Of a stretch of DNA of 64,000 nucleotides, positions 43,732 to 55,939 are shown piece after piece. The position numbers were made by a program, and so were the translations under genes. The notes under the pieces are model-generated. The model had not been told where the DNA came from. It saw only the letters and a program-made list of their open reading frames with translations, and searched no databases. Every line of letters starts with the position of its first letter. Position 1 is the stretch's first letter. This DNA comes from Taudactylus pleione (lineage: Eukaryota; Chordata; Amphibia; Anura; Myobatrachidae), in assembly GCA_031769625.1 (NCBI GenBank), contig JAUIMM010000001.1, positions 1,984,001-2,048,000 of the forward strand. The letters run 5' to 3'.

Positions 43732-46000
43732 CGACAACAACAATACTCATGATGATGAAGACAACAATACTCATGATGATGATGACAACAATGCTCATGA
43801 TGATGATGACAACAAAGCTCATGATGATAATTAGAACAATTCCCATGATGATGATAACAACAATGCTCATGAGGATAATGACAACAATGCTCATGATGAT
43901 GATGATGACGACAATGCTCATGATGATGATAACAATATTGCTCATGATGATAATGACAACAATGCTCATGATAATGATGACAACAATGCTCATGATAATG
44001 ATGACAACAATGCTCATGATGATAATGACAACAATGCTCATGATGATAATGACAACAATGCTCATGATGATAATGACAACAATGCTCATGAGGATGATAA
44101 CAATGCTCATGATGATGATGACAACAATGCTCATGATGATGATGACAACAATGCTCATGATGATGATGACAACAATGCTCATGATGATAATGACAACAAT
44201 GCTCATGATGATGATGACAACAATGCCTATGATAATGATGACAACAATGCTCATGATGATGATGACAACAATGCTCATGAGGATAATTACAACAATGCTC
44301 ATGAGGATAATGACAAAAATGCTCATGATAATGATGACAACAATGCTCATGATGATGATGACAACAAAGCTCATGATGATAATTAGAACAATTCTCATGA
44401 TGATGATGACAACAATGCTCATGAGGATGATGACAACAATGCTCATGATGATGATGAAGATGATGATGACAATGCTCATGATAATGACAACAATATTGCT
44501 CATGATGATAATGACAACAATGCTCATGATAATGACAACAATATTGCTCATGATGATAATGACAACAATGCTCATGATAATGATGACAACAATGCTCATG
44601 ATAATGATGACAACAATGCTCATGATGATAATGACAACAATGCTTATAATGATGATGACAACAATGATCATGATGATGATGACAACAATGCTCATGAGGA
44701 TAATGACAACAATGCTCATGATGATGATGAAGATGATGACGACAATGCTCATGATGACAAAAATGCTCATGATGATGATGACAACAATGCTCATGATGAT
44801 GATGACAACAATGCTCATGAGGATAATGACAACAATGCTCATGATGATGATGAAGATGATGACGACAATGCTCATGATGATGACAACAATGCTCATGATG
44901 ATGATGATGATGATGATGACAATGCTCATGATGATGATAACAATATTGCTCATGATGATAATGACAACAATGCTCATGATAATGATGACAACAATGCTCA
45001 TGATAATGATGACAACAATGCTCATGATGATAATGACAACAATGCTCATGATGATAATGACAACAATGCTCATGATGATAATGACAACAATGCTCATGAG
45101 GATGATAACAATGCTCATGATGATGATGACAACAATGCTCATGATGATGATGACAACAATGCTCTTGATGATGATGACAACAATGCTCATGATGATAATG
45201 ACAACAATGCTCATGATGATGATGACAACAATGCCTATGATAATGATGACAACAATGCTCATGATGATGATGACAACAATGCTCATGAGGATAATTACAA
45301 CAATGCTCATGAGGATAATGACAAAAATGCTCATGATAATGATGACAACAATGCTCATGATGATGATGACAACAAAGCTCATGATGATAATTAGAACAAT
45401 TCTCATGATGATGATGACAACAATGCTCATGAGGATGATGACAACAATGCTCATGATGATGATGAAGATGATGATGACAATGCTCATGATAATGACAACA
45501 ATATTGCTCATGATGATAATGACAACAATGCTCATGATAATGATGACAACAATGCTCATGATAATGATGACAACAATGCTCATGATGATAATGACAACAA
45601 TGCTTATAATGATGATGACAACAATGATCATGATGATGATGACAACAATGCTCATGAGGATAATGACAACAATGCTCATGATGATGATGAAGATGATGAC
45701 GACAATGCTCATGATGACAAAAATGCTCATGATGATGATGACAACAATGCTCATGATGATGATGACAACAATGCTCATGAGGATAATGACAACAATGCTC
45801 ATGATGATGATGAAGATGATGACGACAATGCTCATGATGATGACAACAATGCTCATGAGGATGATGACAACATCAGTCATAATGATGATGACAACAATGC
45901 TCATGATAACAACAATGCTCATGATGACAATGACAACAATGCTCATAATGATGATGACAACAATGCTTATAATGTTGATGACAACAATGCTCATCCCACA
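43660..46000 (+). repeat. Large GAT/AAC/CAT-rich coding-like tandem array
   Basis: Short units built from GATGATGATGACAACAATGC and TCAT, mostly 21 or 24 bp, for over 2.3 kb. A higher-order copy of about 1,010 bp is visible: a GATAATTAGAACAATTC variant occurs at 44378 and 45388, and matching variant orders flank it. One plus-strand frame (Met/Thr/Leu) is open throughout and one minus-strand frame (Ile/Val/Met) as well. The Asp/Asn/Ala/His frame has TAG stops. Confidence 0.95.
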
Positions 46001-46288
46001 CCTGATACACAATGATCACTATACACAGGTCACACTGATATCATAAACCTGTTACACATTGATCACTATACACAGGTCACACTGACATCACACACATGAT
46101 ACACACTGATCACTATACACAGGTCACACTGACATCATACACCTGATACACACTGATCACTATACACAGGTCACACTGATATCATACACCTTATACACAC
46201 TGATCACTATACACAGGTCACACTGACATCATACACCTGATACACACTGATCACTGTACACAGGTCACACTGACATCATACACCTGAT
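46001..46288. repeat. About 48-bp tandem repeat, 6 copies
   Basis: Units contain GATCACTATACACAGGTCAC, ACTGACATCA and TACACCTGATACACA. It separates the main trinucleotide-rich array from its shorter second part. Confidence 0.92.
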
Positions 46289-46801
46289 AATGCTCATGAT
46301 GATGATGATGACAACAATGCTCATGATGATGATGATGATGACAACAATGCTCATGATGATAACAATGCTCATAATGATGATGACAACAATGCTCATTATG
46401 ATGATGATAACAATTCTCATGATTATGATGACAACAATGCTCATGATGATAATGACAACAATTCTCATGATGATGATAACAATTCTCATGATGATGATGA
46501 TAACAATGCTCATGATGATGATGATAACAATGCTCATGATGATGATAACAATTCTCATGATGATGATAACAATGCTCATGATGATAATGACAACAATGCT
46601 CGTGATAATGACAACTGCTCATGATGATAATGACAACAATGGTCATGATGATGATGACAACAATGATCATGATGATGATGACAATAATGCTCATGATGAT
46701 GATGACAACAATGCTCATGATGATGATGATAACAATGATGATGATGATGATGATAACAATGCTCATGATGATGATGACAACAATGCTCATGATGAAGATG
46801 A
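46289..46801. repeat. Second block of the GAT/AAC/CAT-rich array
   Basis: The same unit family as 43660-46000, less regular. It ends at 46801, where the flanking duplicate (46802-46905) begins. It shows that the array was interrupted by, or duplicated around, the 48-bp repeat. Confidence 0.92.
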
Positions 46802-46905
46802 TGGAATTTTCAGAAGCCTGGCTACACATTTATAGTAATAAAGTTTGTTTATTGGGTCGAAGTGTTTAATGATGAACAGTGAGACATCTGAATACGGTTG
46901 CGTGT

Positions 46906-48157
46906 TGCTGTGGGACATGTATTTTATAAATCATTACCTTTTTGGTAATTATGATTACTGCATAAAGACTAGTTTTAGTTCTGGTGTCAGAGTCTTGGTC
47001 ACACTGTGTTGTGACCCCTGACCAGAACAAATGGGTATTGGGCCTGATTCAGAGTCAGCGGCGTTTGGGGGTGGATTTGTTAATGAGTATACCAATATAA
47101 TTTTGAGCTATGTATGAACATATTTATTAGTGTGCACAAACCACGGCCAATTGAACAAAAGTGAAAATTGTAACAATGTTGGTTGAGGAGTAGATACATA
47201 AAAATATATTTAAAAAATACAACAACTTCGAGGGGAATATGACTATACACATAGCTGATTCTTTCCATTTAAATAAAGAACATCGCGCTAGCATAGAAAT
47301 TTGTCCTTCCCTAAGAAATGTCGCACAAGACTGGGAACAAAATACCATTAATTACTTAGGTGAATTTGATAAGGAAAAACTTAAGACACAAATAAAAGAC
47401 ACAGAGGTTTTTTATTCTTATTTATTTTAAACCACTTTATTTCTAATCTTTATCACCATTCATTATAGTTTTTAAAACATCCTTGGCACAATTTATTATA
47501 AGAGATAAATAAAGGTTACACTAACTGTCCCTAGAGCGCACCAATAGTTCTCATCCTTCATTTCTCTTTTTTCCTTCTTGATGCTGTAATACCACCTAGA
47601 GCGTCTTTAGATGCCACCACTGGTTGGTCGCCCCATCCAAACTTGCACCAGCCCTGTGGCAGGTTAAGACTTTCCGTCTGAGGGCCTGATTCACTACGAA
47701 TCGCAATTCTACTTATACGCAGCTGCTAATATCAGCGGTGGTATGCAAACAACTGCATTGGCATTGCGATCGCAGCATGACATAAGGACGCCAAAGAGGA
47801 GAGGATCAGTACCTAGAAGGTAACTGATGAGGTGATGCTTTGAGGTGTAAAGATCCAATATTAAAGTGAGCTGCTGTATATATTGGAGGATGGTCAATCC
47901 TCACAAACACATAGAAAGATAACAAGAAAGGAACAGCGCTCAGAATACAAACATGTACATGAAAAATATATCACAATTTAATACCAAAAAATTATGATCA
48001 AATGCTCAAATAAATACACATATAAATGTAAAGATATAACTATATCAGCACAATGAGAAGAAATATAAATAAAAGGATAAAAAGGTCACCCAACCCACAT
48101 GGACAGGAATAATGTCCAGAATGTAGCAGTGATTTTAGGAGCAAATATCCGGATTAA
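46906..48157. other. Intergenic DNA with repeat fragments
   Basis: MITE-type ends are at 47041-47056 (GGCCTGATTCAGAG) and 47682-47696. 47850-48130 looks, on the minus strand, like a retroelement tail with TTCTGAGCGCTGTTCC. The plus-strand frame at 47239-47430 matches nothing known. Confidence 0.45.
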
Positions 48158-48706
48158 GGCCCTCATTCAGAGCCGTACGCTCTGAGCAGAGCGCACGCTC
48201 TGAATAAGGGCCGGGCTCCATTTTCATGGAGCGTCCTCCTGGACGCTCGTATAGCTGTGGGTCACCACCCACAGGCTATACGAGCGTGCATTGTGATGGC
48301 CGCGATAGTCGAGACCATCGCGACCATCGAAATTGCGAGCCGGAGCCTGCGGTTGAGGTTTTCAACCGCAAGCTCCGGAGTGATTTTGGCTCTATCAGAG
48401 CCAAAATCACTCCCACTGACATCACTAGTGATGTCAGTGGGCCGGCTTCTGACGGGAGGCGTTCCCGTGGGAACGCCCCTGTCAGGGAGGCACGCCCCCG
48501 GCACGCCCACCAAAGGGGGCGTGCTGTCAATCAACATTGACAGCACGCCCCCTTTGATCGGACACAACGAGCGAAGGACTTTCCTTCGCTCGTCGCGTCT
48601 GGTGCATGCGCACGACGGAGCTCCCTCCGTCGTGCGCATGCTCAGTCCATAACATCGACCCACTTGCGAGCGGACAGCCGCTCGCGAGTGGGTCTGAATC
48701 AGGCCC
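48158..48706. mobile_element. Hairpin-chain MITE, best-preserved copy
   Basis: A 549-bp element with perfect TAA target duplications (48155-48157 and 48707-48709) and ends GGCCCTCATTCAG and CTGAATCAGGCCC. Inside about ten hairpins follow one another, for example GAGCGTCC/GGACGCTC, AGTGATTTTGGCTCT/AGAGCCAAAATCACT, CCACTGACATCAC/GTGATGTCAGTGG, GGGGGCGTGCTGTCAAT/ATTGACAGCACGCCCCC, GAGCGAAGGA/TCCTTCGCTC and GCATGCGCACGACGGAG with its complement. Noncoding. Confidence 0.92.
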
Positions 48707-48929
48707 TAAATTCCTTGTTCATGGAAAAGCTAATGGAGCTTTATAAGAAAAATGTCCAGCATGAGTCTATAGTTACCAGTTCCAGTGTCCAAATGATATA
48801 ATGGGGTCCTTTAGCAATGCTGGCGAAGCTTTTGCAATGTAAATAGTCCGCTATGGCACAGGTTCGGTCCGCTGGTATTAAGGCAGCGGTCTGTGGCACC
48901 AATAGCAAGGTGTAGATACACTCCCGCTC

Positions 48930-49294
48930 AATGTCGGACTGGGGCATGAAGGGCCCACCGGGGGAATGCAGCGATAGGGGCCCATACTTAGGGGTGTGGC
49001 CAGCCTCCAAAGAGGCGTGGCTAACCATTAGAGAGTGCATGAACTGGGCCCCTTAAAAATGTACATATAGTAAATACTGCTGGTGCATGCATGATAATGT
49101 ACCAGATTAATAGTAGTAATGCATTGTAGAAAATACACCATAGTACTGTGCAGTATAATGCAACATACTGTATGTATAATGCATAGTTCAAGTTCACAGT
49201 CTTGAACCTGATCCCTAAAGGAGGGGGTGGGCCCTCAGGCAGTGGGGCTCACCGGGGGATTCCCCTGTACCCCTGTGGGCCAGTGCAACCCTGC
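48930..49294. repeat. Dispersed repeat with GGGCCCACCGGGGGAAT-type inverted ends
   Basis: The left end has GGGCCCACCGGGGGAAT, and the right end carries a related reverse complement (ATTCCCCTGTACCCCTGTGG, then GCCAGTGCAACC). A related end lies in host intron 3 near 26455. Noncoding. Confidence 0.6.
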
Positions 49295-50255
49295 TCCTGC
49301 TTGATAATCTGTAGTGGAGGATGAGTCAGCCAGCCCCTGACATAAGGATACCCACTTCCCCTTACTCACATCAGTATACGAGGGCAACATAGCAAAACAA
49401 TCGGTAACATCGGATCCATGCGCAGACTTGCACACACCCTGACCTTACTCAGAAATTGCTAAGAGCCACGCTCGCTATCAGTGCTTTGTCTGCTTATGGC
49501 CACACAGTGAATAATTTATGCACGCCCCTGCAACGGCGTTGATACGCACTGGCACGCCTGCTTTCGCCCAACCACCCACAAATGGCACTTCCTGTCAATC
49601 ACTCTGCTCTGGGTCTGTGCAGCCTCTGCAATCGCAGTCCCGATCTCAATAGCTATTTCGCGCACTGCAATGCATACGCATGCGCAGAATGCAACAATCG
49701 GACGACAGCATGCGTATCAGCAACTGCGTTCATTGCTGAATTGGTCCTTAAGTACAGCCTCCAGTGTGCGCGATTTCAGCATCTGTGTACACAAACACAT
49801 CAGCGACGCACCCATAACACGCCCATCCATGTGTCTGCTTATCCACCTCCCAGTGGACGCCCAGGTACACCCAGTACTTTTCCGAGACATCTTTGATACT
49901 TTGCATCTCAATGTCAGAAGCGCCAGTATGCAAGCACAGTGTAACGTGTGCGCCATGGAGGTACTTAGGGATTTTCGCACACACGCCATAGCAAAAAGTC
50001 ACTTAACTCTGCAAACATCGGCCTAGTCTGTGGCTCTACGAGCTGCAGTAAACCAAAAAAAACCCCATACATTTTAAACTCCTTTTCTTGTTCCTGTAAC
50101 AGGTTCACATGGATCTGATTTTTTATATATTATTTATAATTCATGGTATTTACTTATTTAATTGTTGATTTTTTAGATTGTGCTAATTTTTACATTTATC
50201 TATAAATGTAAATAAACCTATGAATGTTGGTATTCTCACAGCCAGGGCACTCTGG
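49295..50255. other. Intergenic, palindrome-rich repeat remnants
   Basis: 49600-49990 has several GCGCA/TGCGC-rich short palindromes like the interior of older MITEs. 50119-50210 is a fragment of the repeat at 387-470. The overlapping frames on both strands at 49582-50026 are not supported as genes. Confidence 0.45.
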
Positions 50256-50520
50256 GCATGATTCTGACCTGCTCGCGAGCGCTATAGAGCCAAAATCACT
50301 CCAGGGCTTGCGGCAGCGAGACCCTACCGCAGTGTCTCGTCGCAAGCCCGATGGTTGCGATGGTCTTGACCATCAAGACCATCATCATGGACGCTTGCTA
50401 TAGCTGTGGGTGGTAACCCACAGCTATGCGAGCGCCCAAGAGGCCGCTCCAAGTTGAGGTAGGAGGGCCCTGATTCAGAGCGAGCGCTCTGGACAGAGCA
50501 TCTGGCTCTGAATCAGGCCC
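50256..50520. mobile_element. Hairpin-chain MITE, truncated copy
   Basis: 50280-50445 matches the part of the first MITE near 1305-1465 (GGGCTTGCGGCA, GCAAGCCCGATGGT, CACAGCTAT-type hairpin). A small palindrome with GGCCCTGATTCAGAGC and GCTCTGAATCAGGCCC ends follows at 50465-50520. The left half of the element is missing. Confidence 0.75.
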
Positions 50521-51254
50521 TCTTTCTACTTGTTCTCTCCTTGGCTTACCCATATCACCTGTGCACCTTTTGTCTGCAAGTCCTGTCAGTGACTCTGATA
50601 CTGTATGCTCGCTCTTAGGTTGGGAAAAGCATCATCAAGTACCAAACTGCCTTCCTGTTCCCACAACATACCACCGGGCAGTGGGTTGACCATTCCTTGC
50701 ACCGTGTCTGGGGCCAGTTTAAAAGGGGGCCCGTGTGCAGTTTCTCCTCTCTCGCAGTAGACTCTGGCTCTACGGAATCTATTGCACATGTGCAGGTCTC
50801 CGGAAACATGCCGCCCACGCCATGTTCTCAATGACTTCTATACTACACAGGAGCAAATCACCAGGAAAATGGCCTTTGCACCATCTTCGAAATGAATTAT
50901 GAAGCGCTAACATGGGACACCGGGGAGGTAAGCATAATATTTGGGCAGAGGGTGTGCGGGCATTGGCCACCCTGCACCTATTATAGATACACCATTGCCC
51001 ATGTCCTGCCTAGTCTGTTTTATTGTTATGGCATGTGTTGTTCCAAGATATGTCAATTTACATTGTATCGTACTTAGGATATGTTAAGTACCAATCTTAC
51101 TATGTATGTTCCCTATAAGGTCCCACGGACACTTTGGGCCTTATTAGAGTTGCACACAATTCCGTCTGCAGGTGGATCTTGAGATTTTTAGCCAGCTGTA
51201 CAGGCCTCGGAGCCTGCATATGCAATTTACAGAAATCACAGGCCACTTAGTTGT
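50521..51254. other. Unassigned intergenic DNA
   Basis: 50750-50800 shares CAGTAGACTCTGG and CACATGTGCAG in reverse order with 32595-32640. No gene is seen. Confidence 0.4.
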
Positions 51255-51600
51255 ACGTGATGCAGTCAGGAAGCCGACGGTCGAAATGCTGACCGCCGGC
51301 TTCCTGACTGTCAAATCGCTGCAGGGTACAAATGACAGGCGTCCAGATCCCGACGCCTGTTATTAGACCTACGCCGGGAGCCAGACGCCTGACATACCGA
51401 ACAAAGGTAAGCCGGGCGCGGACAACTGTGCGGGGGGGTTAAGTTTCAGGGCTCCCGGGGGGAGTTAGGGTTAGGCACCCCTAAGGGAGGGTTAGGGGGG
51501 GAATAGGGTTAGGGTTACTTACCGAAATCCGTGGTCGGGATCTTCACCCATGCCGGGCTTCTAGCGTCGGGATTTGAACCAGCGCGGTAATACATACTGA
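51255..51600. repeat. Palindromic repeat, MITE-like, with TTAGGG-like interior
   Basis: Hairpins GTCAGGAAGCCG/CGGCTTCCTGAC and GACAGGCGT/ACGCCTGTT at 51265-51362, then GGGTTAGGG-type variants at 51465-51517, then CGGGATCTTC and CGGGATTTGAACC near the right side. It resembles the palindromic repeat around the 27-bp minisatellite in intron 4. The TTAGGG-like stretch is short and irregular, not a telomere. Confidence 0.5.
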
Positions 51601-51661
51601 TTCCGGTTGTACGGATTTCATTTGTATCTCTCTCCCCCCCCTCCCCTCCTGCTTACCTACG

Positions 51662-51858
51662 CGGCGGCCGCGGACTGTCAGGGGCTGTGCAGCTTTATAG
51701 TACCAGGTAGCGCGGTCCCTGCACCGCACCAAGGAGGAAGTGTAATGTGCTGTGATTTAACTTAAACACCGTACATTACACCTCCTCCTCCATACCGTGC
51801 AGGGGCCGTGCAGCCTATTACTATGAAGCTGCACAGCCCCTGACAGTCTGTGGCCGCC
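51662..51858. mobile_element. Palindromic MITE-like element
   Basis: Arms GGACTGTCAGGGGCTGTGCA and TGCACAGCCCCTGACAGTCT (51672-51691 and 51829-51848), with a further inner pair CCTCCTTGG/CCTCCTCCTCCAT-type around 51731 and 51780 and GTGTAATGT/ACATTACAC. Noncoding. Confidence 0.75.
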
Positions 51859-53367
51859 ACTCCTTTTAAATGTTTGGGGGGGGGGCGAGCTGCCCGCCCC
51901 GTTCTGGCGCCCATGGAAAGCCAGAGACCTGTCTGACTTCAGATGGATGACTAGCACCAATTATGGGGCTGGTGCAAATGCGCGCTGATAGTGATGACAG
52001 CTACTTTCACCACTGGGAGTGATTAACGTCATGTGCACTGTACTACTCCTGTACTCCATATGGTTAGTATGGCAAATTCTATTACTTATCAGCTGCATTG
52101 AGGAAGGATTTGGCTCTCTCCCCTCAATGACAAGTCAGGTGGCAGCAGAGAGTAAGGGGGAGATTTGCTAATGGGTGATTGGTCAAAGTCGCCAAAGTTT
52201 TTATAATGATGATAGATAGTAATTAATGCCAAGCAAGCCTGATTTAGCATTAACTACTGCCGTTTGAAAAACTTCAGTCAAAACCATCGATCATCGGCGG
52301 CTTTGAAAATCCGACATTAAAGAAATATCTGCCCCCAAGTGTTTTATCGTTTTTTTTTTTCCGTGATGGGAAGCTGATGGCAAGAGAAAATATTTTAGAA
52401 TCACGGGAATATTGACATGGAGAATTGCTAACATTACATGTGTAACAATAAGCCAGAAACCAGAGAGCTTTTGGCAAACATGGAGGAACGATCCTGGCAG
52501 CAATGATGGGAGGCATCTCGATGTATCTGCTAGTCTCGTTGGCACGTAATATCATCTGTATATAATTGCTACCTAATAATCATTCTTTATCCTGTAATCC
52601 AAATCAAATTCCCTCTCTAGCTCATGTGGATCATTGTCATGCGGATTAGGAGATGTCCCTTAGCGGAAGCTTGTCTCAGAGCGGTACATCTATAAAGGGT
52701 GCAGGGTGTACCCATTGCATTAATTATCTTACAGCCGCTGGCGCCATTTTCCCAGTGATTTTATACCAAAATATGACACACACACCATATTTCTGAGGTA
52801 ATAACTGTAATAATGCTGCTATGCCATCTTACCATAGACACTGTGCTTGCGCAAAATACACTCGTACAGTTTCAGAGTCTTATGCACATGGGCCGGAGGT
52901 GTGTGTGCTCCCTCTTTTATGTAAGTGCCCGTGCTCAGATTCCATGGCAGGAAGGGATCTCTGGAATAGGCTATTCTTAATGTGGTCACAAAATTGTCTA
53001 AGTTGTAGATAATAAAATACATTTTTATTCTTTATTACTCTGGTGTTCTGTGGAAGCCATAACATAAAGGTAAAAAGCATAGTATATGATACGTGCGCAT
53101 TGAGTACTAAATATTTTATTTACTGAACAAAAAGACATAAAAAAACCCAGTCAAATGTGCTTGTTGAGCCATCCTGACAGATGCGTCGATGACTTTGTTC
53201 TCATGGTTTCTATCCACTGGGACTTGAGACCAATTTGTCTTACAGCGTTCAGAGAAGGAAGATCCTGGCTGTTCCTGATTATCCTGCAATGTCAGAGAGT
53301 CACCATACAGAACGTGTTGTGTAATGAATATAATGGCAGGTTGCATACATGGAAAACACATAATATG
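51859..53367. other. Unassigned intergenic DNA
   Basis: No gene, RNA or repeat could be assigned apart from a GGGGGGGGG run near 51878. Small frames overlap on both strands and have no family resemblance. Confidence 0.45.
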
Positions 53368-53525
53368 TACTAAGCTCTGGAAAGTGATAAAGTGGAGAGT
53401 GATAAACTACCAGCCAATCAGCTCCTAACTGTCATGTCACAGACTGTGTTTGAAAAATGACAGATAGGATCTGATTGGTTGGTAGTTTATCACTCTCCCA
53501 ATGTATCACTTTCCAGAGCTTAGTA
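53368..53525. mobile_element. Single-hairpin MITE
   Basis: Ends TACTAAGCTCTGGAAAGTGA and TCACTTTCCAGAGCTTAGTA. The arms continue for about 60 bp (GTGATAAACTACCA/TGGTAGTTTATCAC), with CCAATCAG near the loop. It is similar in style to 34939-35114 but a different sequence. Confidence 0.88.
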
Positions 53526-53572
53526 GATCACCCCCATAGTATTATAACTAGAAATATACAGTAGCTGCCCTT

Positions 53573-53829
53573 TCGTGCAATCCTGTTCAGGGGTTCCAAT
53601 TAGGTGCCTAACGCATTTCCCTGTATCAAACAGCTTCGTCAGAGCCTTTGACGAAGGTGTTTGATACAGGGAAATGCATTAGGCACCTCCTTCTCTGCAC
53701 ATAGAACCCGGAGGACTGACCACAGCACACTTTGGAGCTTTATCTCTAACATCAAGCAATCCACTTGTCCTAAAACACTGAGCTGTAAGATCACAGGACT
53801 AATTGGAACCCCATAACAGGATTGCACGA
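53573..53829. repeat. Inverted repeat with two facing hammerhead-like motifs
   Basis: Outer 31-bp arms lie at 53573-53603 and 53798-53829. Inside is a near-perfect hairpin (53602-53688). Each arm reads TTGACGAAG or CTGACGAAG, TGTTTGATACA, GGGAAATGC, then GGCACC, resembling the core boxes and short stem III of Penelope-type hammerheads with CpG decay. It marks the left edge of block C. Stem II is not canonical, so ribozyme identity is uncertain. Confidence 0.5.
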
Positions 53830-55939
53830 AGTTGCTTATATTTTCCAAGACACCAAGGGATACCACCTGTGCTAAGGAATACAGCCATCAATTGGACATT
53901 TCTACGGCTTCCGCCTACCTGCAGGTTAAGTTAAGACTATTCCAAGCTTTCCAGCGTGATATTTATCAGCCTTCCGAGGCATGTGCATACCATATATATG
54001 GTTTCTCTTGAACCTTTATTATTGAACCTTCATCATTTGGGTTTTTTATAACCAATCTATTGCCAATAATTTCCATGAAAGTCACATGTGTATGTGTTTT
54101 TTATGTATTCGTTTAGATATTAAAATATTTTTTAGATTTAATTTATCTGCCACTGCACTTATTTATTACCTTTTTTATATATTATTTATAATTCATGGTA
54201 TTTACTTATTCAATTGTTGATTTTTTAGATTGCGCTAATTTTTACATTTATCTATTTGTTATATCCAATCAGATGACCTCTGATTTCTGTTAGCAGCATC
54301 TTCATATTTACATTTCTGTGACATTTCTTCACGGGACTAATAGCGTAGTCCTTGCTTTTTCTTTTTATACTTTTTATTATTTACATTTATATCTTCTGGC
54401 CGCACACCTAAAGGTATTATTATTAATGGGTGGGGACAGACATAGCAGCTCCCCCTGCTGCATGCAGAAGGAATTGACTTGAAAGCTCCACAGTTCTGTT
54501 GCAATGATAAATTCCACCTTTATGCCTATACTGGTCCATGTGAAGTTAGTCCTTAGTTCTTTAGATGAATTTGACCCTGAAGTTCAATTTACCTCACACT
54601 TATAATAGTATAATAGTATGCCCTATATAATTCAGAAGTTCATAAAATATAGTCATTCAATTTCTATCTCATGCTCGCTGTCCCACCTCAGACACAACTA
54701 CGTGTGCTGGCATGCAAGAAAATTTATGGTCTGTCAGTGCATGCTGGCATTTGTAGTGCCACAAAATCTTACACCATGTTTATAATGACAGTATTGTCTT
54801 GTTACCCAATGGTTTGGGATACCAAGCTACTCAGCATTGGGGCTTAACTATCTAGATGCAGGGACATTTTTTTTTGCCACCCTCCTCCTCCTGGAAAATG
54901 GGACCCAATGCAGAGTACGCCGGGCTGTTATTTCACACAGTAGCCGGCGGTTTTGGGGTTTGCAAATTGCTACACATCGGATGCGGTTTGAGGGCCTGAT
55001 TCAGCAAGGATCGCAAGAGATTACACGTACCTGGCCGCTGCGAGAATATGCTAATGAATGCATACGCACAGCAATCACAACACAAGATGCAGACGCCCAG
55101 CACTACATAAAGCCAGCCCACCTCCCTTTACTCTATGCTTCAGTACGCAGGCTAGCGAAAACACCGGTAACATCGAGAACCGTTGAACCCATATGCACAA
55201 CTGTGGTAGCCCTGACCTGCTGCAACTTCCTATGTACATCGAGATGTACGGCGGTACGGTTTACAAACTTCATATTGAGACTGTGGTTCATACTTGCCTA
55301 CATTCAGCTGAATGTCTGAGCACAGCGGGGGGGGGTGTCCGGGTTATGATGCGGCAGTGGGGGCGGGGCCATGCATTCGCTTCATTATGGCTCCGCCCCC
55401 TCTTCACAATGCTGAAAATATTGGCATTTGGAAGCAGGGGGCGGGGCCACGATGACCCGCTGTGGGGGTTTCTGTTAGTAACGTGGGGGTCAGGCGGCAG
55501 CTGGGAGGCTTGCCTGGCTTTCCAGGGGGTCGGGAGCAGCACCCAATATTCGGGAAGCTCCCGACCAAATCTGGAGGGTAGGCAAGCCTGCTGTGGTTTA
55601 GTAAGATTCCCGCAAAATCTCTTGTTGGGAGATACCAGACATCCTTCTCCCAAATTGCACATGGCTTGTTTGTATGTTTCCTAATATTCTTCTATTTCAA
55701 TATTTTGCAGGCTTGCCCACCCTCCCGATTTGGCCGGGAGCCTCCCGATTTTCGGATGCCGCTCCCGGCCTCCCGGTAGCCAGCAACCCTCCCGGCCTTC
55801 CCCCAGAATAAACTAAAAAACCCTGCAGCGAGGGTGCCGGTGAAGCGATTCTCGCTGAATCGCGTCATCATGGCCACGCCCCCTGCTTCACAATGCCGAA
55901 AATAACAGCATTGTGAAGTGGGGGTGGGGTCACGATGAC

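Noticed and set aside
43700..46012. 770-residue minus-strand hydrophobic frame
   Set aside because: It is the antisense reading of the same tandem array, with no start context, domain or non-repeat sequence.
43104..46046. 980-residue plus-strand open frame
   Set aside because: Most of it is Met/Thr/Leu coding from a short tandem repeat whose units are multiples of three. Only the acidic segment at 43537-43731 was kept as a candidate exon.
48226..48663. Overlapping 104-133-residue frames on both strands
   Set aside because: They lie wholly inside the noncoding hairpin-chain MITE, where palindromes mirror frames on both strands.
51465..51517. Interstitial telomere
   Set aside because: The GGGTTAGGG-like stretch is too short and irregular and lies within a palindromic repeat.
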